Part shown: piece after piece, positions 52,417 to 59,766 of the stretch
Numbering within the stretch: the stretch's first letter is position 1
Layout of the letters: each line of letters begins with the position of its first letter
Assembly: GCF_014650955.1 (NCBI RefSeq)
Contig: NZ_BMVY01000001.1
Coordinates: forward strand, 1,040,271-1,104,270
Length of the DNA stretch: 64,000 nt
DNA from: Streptomyces tauricus
Lineage (GTDB): Bacteria > Actinomycetota > Actinomycetes > Streptomycetales > Streptomycetaceae
Direction: 5' to 3'
The notes under the pieces: model-generated
Seen by the model: the letters and a program-made list of their open reading frames with translations, nothing else
Told to the model about the DNA's origin: nothing
Databases searched by the model: none
Position numbers and translations under genes: made by a program

Positions 52417-53997
52417 ATGCAGGACTATCCCGGCCTCCGACGCAGGGGCTTCCTCGCGGCTGCCTCCGGTATCGGCGCCCTCACGCTCGTCGGCTGCGGC
52501 GACTCGGGCTCAGGCAACAAGAGTGGCGGAGCGGACGGAGGCGGCGACGGCAAGCCCAGGCGCGGCGGGCGGCTGCGGGCCGCCTTCGCGGGCGGCGGTG
52601 CGAGCGAGACGCTCGATCCGCACCTGGCCAATCTGTTCGCCGACGTGGCTCGCGCCAAGGCGCTCTTCGACAAGCTGGCGGACTACGGGGACGACCTCTC
52701 CGCGCAGCCGCGCCTGGCGTCCGGCTGGGAGCCGAACGCGGGGCTCGACCGCTGGAAGGTCACCCTGCGCAAGGCCGACTTCCACGACGGGAAGCCCGTC
52801 ACCGCCGAGGACGTCCTGTTCAGCTTCCGCCGGATCGCCGACCCCGAGAAGGCGTTCCGCGCCAAGGCGTCCCTCGAACCCATCGACCTCAAGGCGAGCC
52901 GGGCCGTCGACGAGCGGACCGTGGAGTTCGTCCTCAAGCGGCCGACCGCCGAATTCCCCAACGTACTGGCCGCGTTCGGCGCGTACATCGTTCCCGACGG
53001 GTCCTCGGCGGCCGACTTCGACAAGAAGCCGGTCGGTTCGGGACCGTTCCGCTTCGTGTCGTTCACGCCGGGCCGCTCGGCGGTCTTCCGGCGCAACGAC
53101 GACCACTGGGACGGCGCCCCGCACCTCGACGAGGTGGAGTTCGTCGTCGCCAACGAGGAGTCCGCGCGGGTCAACGCACTGCTCGGCGGGCAGGTCGAGT
53201 ACGCCCATGAGCTGAACCCGACGACGGCCCGCGCCCACGAGGGCAAGGGGCAGATCGAGATCGTACGGCTGCGGAACAGTGCCATGCAGGCCTTCGCCAT
53301 GAAGACCGACCGGGCGCCCTTCGACGACAAGCGGGTCCGCGAGGCGTTCTTCCTCATCGCCGACCGCCAGGAACTCATCGACGGGGCGCTGTCGGGGGCG
53401 GGCGTGGTCGGCAACGACCTCTTCGGCAAGGGGTACGAGTACTACGCCGACGGGCTGCCCCAGCGCGAGCAGGACCTCGACCGGGCCCGCGCCCTCCTGA
53501 AGCAGGCGGGCGCCGAGAAGCTGAAGGTCACCCTGGACACCTCGGCGGTCGCGGCCGGGTTCACCGAGGCGGCGAGCATCTTCCGCGACCAGGCCGCCAA
53601 GGCCGGCGTCACCGTCGACGTGAAGATGGGCAGCAAGGACTCGTACTGGGCCGACATCCTCGACTCCGGAACCCTGTGCTGCTACCGCTCCGGAGCCATG
53701 CCCATCGAGGCGCACCTCTCGCAGCGGCTCCTCACCGACTCGACCACCAACGCCACCAAGTGGCACCACAAGGACTTCGACGCGCTCTACCAGCAGGCGC
53801 AGGCCACGAAGGACGACAAGGAGCGCGCCGCCGTGTTCGGCCGGATGCAGCGCAGGCTGTACGCCGAGGGCGGCTTCCTGGTGTGGGGGTTCGCCGACTG
53901 GATCATCGGAACGGCCAAGGGTGTCAAGGGCGTTGACCGCAAGGCGCCCGCCAACACGCTCGACTGGGCGCGGTTCGACAAGGTCTGGCTGGCGTGA
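52417..53997 (+). CDS. ABC transporter substrate-binding lipoprotein (peptide/nickel type, SBP_bac_5)
   Basis: 526 residues. The leader has RRR and a hydrophobic segment ending in lipobox LTLVGC, so it is a membrane-anchored lipoprotein, possibly exported by Tat (LRRRGFLAAA). SBP_bac_5 signatures: GGRLRAAFAGGGASETLDPHLANLFADVARAKALFDKLADYG and the WKVTLRKADFHDGKPVTAEDVLFSFRRI strand-turn typical of OppA/NikA/DppA. In metallophore operons, binding proteins of this family capture metal-chelator complexes (CntA, for example). The next four genes are coupled to it. Substrate here is inferred to be the operon's own product. Confidence 0.93.
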   Translation: MQDYPGLRRRGFLAAASGIGALTLVGCGDSGSGNKSGGADGGGDGKPRRGGRLRAAFAGGGASETLDPHLANLFADVARAKALFDKLADYGDDLSAQPRLASGWEPNAGLDRWKVTLRKADFHDGKPVTAEDVLFSFRRIADPEKAFRAKASLEPIDLKASRAVDERTVEFVLKRPTAEFPNVLAAFGAYIVPDGSSAADFDKKPVGSGPFRFVSFTPGRSAVFRRNDDHWDGAPHLDEVEFVVANEESARVNALLGGQVEYAHELNPTTARAHEGKGQIEIVRLRNSAMQAFAMKTDRAPFDDKRVREAFFLIADRQELIDGALSGAGVVGNDLFGKGYEYYADGLPQREQDLDRARALLKQAGAEKLKVTLDTSAVAAGFTEAASIFRDQAAKAGVTVDVKMGSKDSYWADILDSGTLCCYRSGAMPIEAHLSQRLLTDSTTNATKWHHKDFDALYQQAQATKDDKERAAVFGRMQRRLYAEGGFLVWGFADWIIGTAKGVKGVDRKAPANTLDWARFDKVWLA

Positions 53998-54947
53998 GCG
54001 GACTCGGTTCCTGGGCCGCCCGGCGGCTGCTGTTCGGCGGTGTGCAGACCGTGGCCGTGGTGCTGCTGGTCTTCGCGCTCACCGAGGCGCTGCCGGGTGA
54101 CGCGGCGGTGGCCCTCGCCGGGGACCAGCCCGACCCGGTGCGGATCGCCGCCATCCGGGAGGCGATGGACCTGGACCGGCCCGCGTACGAGCGGCTCGCC
54201 GACTGGGCGGTCGGGCTGGCCCACGCCGACTTCGGGACCTCGCTCGCATCCGGGCGGCCCGTCACCTCGTACATCTCCGGTGCCTTCGGGCCGACGCTGC
54301 TGCTCGCCTCGCTGACCGTGGCGCTGCTGGTGCCGGTCGGGGTGGGGCTCGGGGTGCTGGCCGCGCGGTTCGAGGGGCGGTGGGTGGACCGGCTGGTCAG
54401 CGCGGTGACGCTCGGGGTGTACGCGGTACCGGAGTTCGCGTTCGGGGTGCTGCTCGTGACGGTGTTCGCGCTGCGGCTCGACTGGCTGCCACCGACGGCG
54501 GTCGGCTACGGCACGGACCTGCTCGGACACCCCGCCGCCCTGGTCCTGCCGGTCCTCGTCCTCCTCTCCCGTCCGGTGTGTTCCCTGTCCCGGCTGGTTC
54601 GCGCCGGCATGATCGACGCGCTCGCCTCACCGTACGTGGCGCACGCCCGGCGGTACGGGATTCCGGGCGCCCGGATCCGGTACGCGCACGCCCTGCCGAA
54701 CGCGGTCGCGCCCGCCGCCCAGCAACTCGCCCGTACCGTCGACTGGTTGCTGTGCGGGGTGATCGTCGTGGAGGCCCTGTTCGTGATCCCCGGCCTGGGA
54801 ACCGTGCTGATGAACGCCGTGGCCGAGCGGGATGTGCCCGTGGTGCAGGGCCTCGCGGTGGTCTTCGGGGTGATCACGGTGGTGCTGAACCTGGGGGCCG
54901 ATCTGGTCGCCCACCGGTTCGCGCCGCGTGCGGAGGTGGCCGCGTGA
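53994..54947 (+). CDS. ABC transporter permease (Opp/Nik-B type)
   Basis: 317 residues from GTG 53994 (GTGA overlap). Six hydrophobic segments. The N-terminal WAARRLLFGGVQTVAVVLLVFALTEALPGDAA and the cytoplasmic EAA-like loop LVRAGMIDALASPYVAHARRYGIPGARIRYAHALPNAVAPAAQQL are the OppB/NikB hallmarks. It forms the inner-membrane channel with the next gene product and is powered by the fused ATPase at the operon end. Confidence 0.93.
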   Translation: MSGLGSWAARRLLFGGVQTVAVVLLVFALTEALPGDAAVALAGDQPDPVRIAAIREAMDLDRPAYERLADWAVGLAHADFGTSLASGRPVTSYISGAFGPTLLLASLTVALLVPVGVGLGVLAARFEGRWVDRLVSAVTLGVYAVPEFAFGVLLVTVFALRLDWLPPTAVGYGTDLLGHPAALVLPVLVLLSRPVCSLSRLVRAGMIDALASPYVAHARRYGIPGARIRYAHALPNAVAPAAQQLARTVDWLLCGVIVVEALFVIPGLGTVLMNAVAERDVPVVQGLAVVFGVITVVLNLGADLVAHRFAPRAEVAA

Positions 54948-55789
54948 GGCCTCTTCAGGACGTGAAGCCTCTTCAGGGCGGGAGGCCTTTTTGGCGAGGG
55001 TTGCCGCCGGCACGGTTCGCGCTCGGGGCCGTCCTGGTGTGTGTGCCGCTCGTACTCGCCCTGTGCGGGCCACTGTTGGTGGGCGGACCCGGGCCCCGGG
55101 CCGCCTCGTTCACGCTCGGCGACGGGCACTGGCTGGGCACGGATTTCGTGGGGCGGGACGTGTGGCGGCAGGTACTGCTCGGCGGCCGGCCCGTGGTGGT
55201 CGTCGCGCTCACGGCGACGGCACTGGCGTACCTGGTGGCGCTGCCGCTCGGGCTGATCAGCGCGCTGACGCACAGAACCTGGCTGGAGGAGACCTTGATG
55301 CGGCCGTTGGACGTGCTGCTCGCCGTACCGTCCCTGCTGATGATCCTGCTGGTGGCGTCCGTGTTCTCGCCCGGGGCCACCGGGCTCGCGCTGCTGGTGG
55401 CGCTCGTGAACATCCCGGACGCCGCGCGGATCGTCCGGGCCGCCGCCGCCGACGTGGCCTCACGGCCGGCGGTGGAGGCGCTGCGGATGCAGGGTGAGTC
55501 GTGGTGGCGTATCGCGGTCGGCCATGTCGGCCGGTCGATCCTGCGTCCGCTCGCCGCCGACGCGGGGGTACGGCTGACCGGTGTCCTGTATCTGGTGGCC
55601 ACGGCCGCGTTCCTGGGCATCGGGGTGGCACCGGACGCGGCCGACTGGGCGGTGATGGTGGACCGCAACCGCACCGGGCTGTTCGTGCAGCCCTGGGCCG
55701 TGGTCGTCCCGGCGCTGCTGATCGTGGCCCTGACCATGGGCTGCAACCTGCTCTGCGACGCGGCACTCAGGAAGGGGCCGCGTTCATGA
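54944..55789 (+). CDS. ABC transporter permease (Opp/Nik-C type)
   Basis: 281 residues from GTG 54944 (GTGA overlap). Contains the OppC/NikC-type periplasmic start (SFTLGDGHWLGTDFVGRDVWRQVLLGGR) and the EAA-like loop AAAADVASRPAVEALRMQGESWWRIAVGHVGRSILRPLAADAG. It pairs with the preceding permease. A short Leu-Gln-Asp-Val-Lys-Pro repeat (PLQDVKPLQGGRP) near the N-terminus is peculiar to this copy. Confidence 0.93.
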   Translation: MRPLQDVKPLQGGRPFWRGLPPARFALGAVLVCVPLVLALCGPLLVGGPGPRAASFTLGDGHWLGTDFVGRDVWRQVLLGGRPVVVVALTATALAYLVALPLGLISALTHRTWLEETLMRPLDVLLAVPSLLMILLVASVFSPGATGLALLVALVNIPDAARIVRAAAADVASRPAVEALRMQGESWWRIAVGHVGRSILRPLAADAGVRLTGVLYLVATAAFLGIGVAPDAADWAVMVDRNRTGLFVQPWAVVVPALLIVALTMGCNLLCDAALRKGPRS

Positions 55790-57408
55790 GCGGGTCGAGC
55801 AGGTCGGGAGGAGCGAGCGGGCCGAGCGGGCCGAACGGGCCGGCCGCGGTCGCGGTCGCGGTCGCGGAGATCGAAGGGCTGACCGTGGAGGTCGACGGCA
55901 GACGCATCGTCGACGGTGTGAGCCTTCGGGTGCTGCCCGGGAAGGTGACCGCGCTCGTCGGGGCATCCGGCAGCGGGAAGACGACCACGGGGCGAGCGCT
56001 GCTCGGCGAGTTCCCGCCGGGAGCGCGCGTCGAGGGTTCCGTACGGGTGGCGGAGGCGTGGGTCGGTTACGTCCCGCAGCATCCGGCGGCGGTACTCAAT
56101 CCCGCGCGGCGGGTCGGAGCGCTGCTGCACGACATGGCGCGCGGCCAGGTGCGCGAGCTGCCTCGCAGCGAACGACGCCCGGCGGCACGTTCGCGAGTCC
56201 TCGCCGCCCTGGAAGCCGTCCAACTCACGGACGGCGGGGCACTGTTGCAGCGCTTCCCGCATCAGCTCTCGGGTGGTCAGCAGCAACGGCTCGTACTCGC
56301 GCAGGCGTTGCTGCTCGGTGCCCGGGTCGTCGTCGCGGACGAGCCCACCACCGGTCAGGACGCGCTCACGAAACGCCGGGTCGTGGACGAGCTGGCGGCG
56401 GTCGCCGCGCGCGGCATCGGGGTCGTCCTGCTCAGCCATGACCTGGAGACGGTACGCGCGCTCGCCGACGAGGTACTGGTCATGCGGGAGGGCAGGGTCG
56501 TGGAGTCAGGCCCGACGGAGCGGGTGTGGCTGACTCCCACGCATCCCTGGACACGTCAACTCCTCGCTGTACGAGCGCCGTTGACGGAGCCCGTCCCGCG
56601 TGGGCCCGGCCCGGCGGCCGTACTGCGGGTCCAAGGACTCCGGGCCCGCCACCGGCCCGGCGTCGAGGTACTGCGCGTCCCTGAACTCGCCGTGCATTCC
56701 GGCGAATGCGTCGCCGTGCTCGGCCGTTCGGGCAGCGGCAAGACGACGCTCGCCCGCTGCCTGGCCGGACTCCATCGCACGTACGAGGGAGAGGTGCTGC
56801 TCGACGGGGTCGCGCTCCCGCGCAGTCTGCGGGACCGGGGGCGGGACCGGCTGGCGGCCGTGCAGTACGTCTTCCAGGACGCGCGCGCCTCTTTCGACGA
56901 GCACCGGCCGGTCCTGGACCAGGTGGCCCGCACGGCGGTGAGACTGCGAGGGGTGGCCGCCCCGGACGCCCGGGCCGAGGCGGCACGCACGCTCGACAGC
57001 CTCGGTCTGAGCGGCGAGTCGGCGGCCCGCGTTCCCGCCCGGCTGTCCGGCGGCGAGCTCCAGCGGGCCGCGCTCGCCAGGGCGCTGCTCGCCCGGCCGC
57101 GGGTCCTGGTGTGCGACGAGATCACCTCCGGGCTCGACACGGTGACCCGCCGGGGCATCCTCGACCTGCTCGCCGGGCTGCTCCGCGACCGCGACGACCT
57201 CTCCCTGGTCCTCATCACCCATGACCTCGACACGGCCCGGCTCGCCACGAGGATCGCGGTGCTGGACGGCGGAGAGGTGGTCGAACAGGGACCGGCGCGG
57301 GACGTCCTCACGGCGCCCGCGCATCCGTTCACCGTGTCACTGGTCGAGTCGTCGGCCGGGCCGGCGGCGGAATCGGCGAAGTCGGCAGAATCGGCGGGGT
57401 GGGCCTGA
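55786..57408 (+). CDS. ABC transporter, two ATP-binding domains in one protein (Opp/Nik DF-type fusion)
   Basis: 540 residues, ATGA overlap with the permease gene. Two complete ATPase halves: Walker A VGASGSGKTTT near 58 and LGRSGSGKTTL near 315; signatures LSGGQQQR and LSGGELQR; Walker B VVVADEPTT and VLVCDEITS; H-loops LLSHDLET and LITHDLDT. It thus replaces the separate OppD and OppF subunits. The first half has a Gly/Ser/Pro low-complexity start. It powers the two permeases, completing the importer. Last gene of the ten-gene operon; the next gene is convergent. Confidence 0.95.
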   Translation: MSGSSRSGGASGPSGPNGPAAVAVAVAEIEGLTVEVDGRRIVDGVSLRVLPGKVTALVGASGSGKTTTGRALLGEFPPGARVEGSVRVAEAWVGYVPQHPAAVLNPARRVGALLHDMARGQVRELPRSERRPAARSRVLAALEAVQLTDGGALLQRFPHQLSGGQQQRLVLAQALLLGARVVVADEPTTGQDALTKRRVVDELAAVAARGIGVVLLSHDLETVRALADEVLVMREGRVVESGPTERVWLTPTHPWTRQLLAVRAPLTEPVPRGPGPAAVLRVQGLRARHRPGVEVLRVPELAVHSGECVAVLGRSGSGKTTLARCLAGLHRTYEGEVLLDGVALPRSLRDRGRDRLAAVQYVFQDARASFDEHRPVLDQVARTAVRLRGVAAPDARAEAARTLDSLGLSGESAARVPARLSGGELQRAALARALLARPRVLVCDEITSGLDTVTRRGILDLLAGLLRDRDDLSLVLITHDLDTARLATRIAVLDGGEVVEQGPARDVLTAPAHPFTVSLVESSAGPAAESAKSAESAGWA

Positions 57409-57424
57409 CACACGGGGTGGCCGG

Positions 57425-58027
57425 TCAGATCCAGCCCTGCTGCCAGGCGTGATGGGCGGCGGCGTGCCGGGTCGGTGTGCCCAGCTTGGACATGGCGGCG
57501 GAGAGGTAGTTGCGGACCGTGCCGGGGGCCAGGTGGACCGCGGCGGCGATCTCGACGACCGAGGCACCGGTGCGGGCGGCGCGCAGGACCTCCAGTTCGC
57601 GGTCGGTGAGGGGGCAGTCGTCCTCGGTCAGCGCGGAGGCGGCGATGTCCGGGTCGACGTAACGGCGGCCCGCGGCGATGTCGCGGATGATCCCGGCGAG
57701 CACGGCCGCCGACGTGGTCTTGGGCAAGAACCCTCGGACGCCGGCGGCCAGGGCGCGGCGCAGCACGGCGGGGCGGGCGTGCAGGGTGACCAGGACGATC
57801 TGGGTGGGCAGCGCCGCCCGGATCTCCTCGGCGGCACGCAGTCCGTCGGTGGGCGGCATCTCCAGGTCGAGGACGGCGATGTCGGGGCGGTGCTCACGGG
57901 CCAGGCGCACCGCGTCGGTGGAGGTGGCGGCCTCGGCGACGACGGTGAGGTCCTGTTCCAGTCCGAGCAGTGCCACCAGGGCGCTTCTGAGCAGGTCCTC
58001 GTCGTCGGCGATCAGCAGGCGGATCAA
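57425..58027 (-). CDS. NarL/LuxR-family response regulator
   Basis: 200 residues from TTG 58027. The receiver domain has LLIADDEDLLRSAL, phosphoacceptor Asp in IAVLDLEMPPTDGL, and LPKTTSAAVLAGIIRDI; the LuxR HTH is CPLTDRELEVLRAARTGASVVEIAAAVHLAPGTVRNYLSAAMSKLGTPTRHAA. It is DesR-like. The TTG overlaps the stop of the kinase gene upstream (TTGA), so the pair was one operon. The kinase partner is now truncated, so this regulator may be an orphan or phosphorylated by another kinase. Confidence 0.92.
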   Translation of the reverse strand: MIRLLIADDEDLLRSALVALLGLEQDLTVVAEAATSTDAVRLAREHRPDIAVLDLEMPPTDGLRAAEEIRAALPTQIVLVTLHARPAVLRRALAAGVRGFLPKTTSAAVLAGIIRDIAAGRRYVDPDIAASALTEDDCPLTDRELEVLRAARTGASVVEIAAAVHLAPGTVRNYLSAAMSKLGTPTRHAAAHHAWQQGWI

Positions 58028-58677
58028 CGTGCCGCTCCGTTCCGGGGGCCGGTGTCAGGGCCGGGGTCCGGGCCGAGGCCTCTGTCGGGGCCGGGGTCTG
58101 CCTCTGTGGCCGGGCCCGTCGGAAACAAAGCAGTGACCGCGAAGTGTTCGCCGTCGCGGTGCCAGGTCAACTCGGCGTGTGCCACGCGCAGTCGCTCCCC
58201 GAGTGAGTGCAGCCCGGTGCCCCGGGCCGTGTGCCGGGTGGTGTCCAGGGGTTGGTCGGCCCCGTCGTTGCTCACGCGCAGCCGGGCGAGGCCGCCGGTG
58301 ACCCGGTAGTCGACCTCCGCGTGCCGGGCCCGGCTGTGCCGGAGCACGTTCGTCGTGGCCTCCCGCATCACCAGGCCCAGCAGATGGCGTGCGGGCTCGG
58401 CGAGCCCGTTGGCGGCCGTCGCCTGTGCGAGGGTCCGCGCGTCGATGCCCGCGGTGGCGAGCACCCCGGTCGCGTTGGTGATCTCGTCGTCCAGGGTCGT
58501 CCGCCGGTAGCCCTGCACCACGGCCCGGGTGTCGCTCAGCGCGTCGGCCGCCAGCTGCCGCACCTCCCGCATCTCGGTGGCTGCGCGCGCCGGGTCGGTG
58601 TCCACCAGCCGGGCGGCCAACTCGCTCTTCAGCGCGATGACTTGCAGGTGATGCCCGGGTCTCGGCCTGGCCGTCAT
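58024..58677 (-). pseudogene. Histidine kinase (DesK/NarX type) missing its 5' half and phosphoacceptor His
   Basis: Homology to HisKA_3-type kinases begins abruptly at GHHLQVIALKSELAARL (58656) and runs through the ATPase domain (VMREATTNVLRHS, LRVSNDGAD, GTGLHSLGERL) to a Pro/Asp-rich end. The upstream part is missing: the membrane sensor domain and the R-D-x-H-D-x-L motif whose histidine is phosphorylated, which normally sits just before GHHL. Upstream sequence (MTARPRP, from ATG 58677) is antisense to the divergent membrane-protein gene. A deletion through the divergent promoter region explains this. If translated it would be a kinase domain without its acceptor. Confidence 0.75.
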
Positions 58678-59023
58678 GGTCGCGCTGCGGGCGCAGGACC
58701 TGGTCTCGCAGCCGGTCGCGCTGATCACGCTCGCACTGGCGGTCCTGGTGTGGGGTACCGTCCGCGGGACTCCGCACGGGCGGGCCGTCCTGGGTGTCCA
58801 GGCCGCGGGGACGCTCGTCTTCGGCGCGCTCGCCCTCGTGGGCCTGGCGGTCGACCCGGACCTGGGCCGCTACCTCGTGGGCGCCGGCTGGTTCTTCCAC
58901 GGCGTCTGGGACTTCGTCCACCTCAGGCACAGCAGGCTCAAGAAGGTGGTCTCCCCGACGTTCGCCGAGTGGTGCGCCGTGGTGGACGTCCTGGTCGCCG
59001 TACAGCTGCTCTTCCTGCTGTGA
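58676..59023 (+). CDS. Small membrane protein, hypothetical, probably 5'-truncated
   Basis: 115 residues from ATG 58676; the in-frame sequence before it (PGLGLAV) continues as a membrane helix back to a stop at 58649, suggesting the true N-terminus was lost. Three hydrophobic segments are seen: DLVSQPVALITLALAVLVWGTV, AVLGVQAAGTLVFGALALVGLAV and a C-terminal FAEWCAVVDVLVAVQLLFLL. The GWFFHGVWDFVHLRHS loop with conserved His, Trp and Asp looks like a family signature. Function unknown. Its 5' end lies on the junction shared with the truncated kinase. Confidence 0.65.
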   Translation: MVALRAQDLVSQPVALITLALAVLVWGTVRGTPHGRAVLGVQAAGTLVFGALALVGLAVDPDLGRYLVGAGWFFHGVWDFVHLRHSRLKKVVSPTFAEWCAVVDVLVAVQLLFLL

Positions 59024-59058
59024 CCTCCGCTCAGCGGAAGCCGCTCAGTGGACTTCGC

Positions 59059-59619
59059 TCAGTGGAAGTCCACCTCCACCGGGTCCGCCACCACCCTCGT
59101 ACGGGGCACCCGCGCGACGAGGGCGAGCAGTTCCTCCCGCGCGGTGCCTGCGGGCACGCCGAAGCCACCCAGCCAGTCCTCGGGCCGGGCGGTGGCGGCG
59201 TCGGCGTCGGTATCAGCTCCGGTGTCGGCTTCGGTGTCAGCTCCGGTGTCGAGTGTGAGGGCGTAGCGGTAGCGGCCGGGTTGCTGGGGGATGAAGTGCG
59301 CGAAGGTCATGAGGGGCAGGCAACCGGGGCCCGAGGTCGGGTCCCACGACTCGCCCGGCGCCAGGGTGCGCAGGTCCGCCGGCCGCAGCGGAGCGACGAG
59401 GGGGTCCTCGGCCGGAGCGGGTGAGGCCACGACGACACCGTCCCCGAGACGCGTGACGGTGGGCCGGTAGCGCGGGAGGCGCAGTCCGTTCTCGGAGCCG
59501 TCGAGCACTCCCGCGATCCACAGGTCGCGGTCACCGGCGTTGCGGAGCCGCACCCGCACGGTGGCCGGGTGACCGAGGGGCTGAGGGCCGCTCGGCCCGT
59601 ACAGGACGAGGTCGATCAC
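59059..59619 (-). CDS. Hypothetical protein, beta-sandwich-like
   Basis: 186 residues from GTG 59619, chosen for its GGAAGGGAG site; a longer frame to 59715 has none. The N-terminal half is beta-rich: VIDLVLYGPSGPQPLGHPATVRVRLRNAGDRDLWIAGVLDGSENGLRLPRYRPTVTR, resembling immunoglobulin-like proteins that handle lipids or inhibitors. An acidic repeat DTGADTEADTGADTDAD lies near residue 140. The end EELLALVARVPRTRVVADPVEVDFH is a helix plus strand. No signal peptide. Not recognised; no function proposed. Confidence 0.65.
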   Translation of the reverse strand: MIDLVLYGPSGPQPLGHPATVRVRLRNAGDRDLWIAGVLDGSENGLRLPRYRPTVTRLGDGVVVASPAPAEDPLVAPLRPADLRTLAPGESWDPTSGPGCLPLMTFAHFIPQQPGRYRYALTLDTGADTEADTGADTDADAATARPEDWLGGFGVPAGTAREELLALVARVPRTRVVADPVEVDFH

Positions 59620-59766
59620 TCGGCTGCTCCCTTCCCGTACCCCCGGCTGCCCGTCCGCCGGGGTCCGGGGCCGGTGGGCCCGATGCTGCCACAGGCGGCC
59701 GGGGAGGGCGCTCACGGGCAGAGGGGTGTCCCGTGAGTGCCCTCCTGGGCGCGGGGCGGCCGGGGG

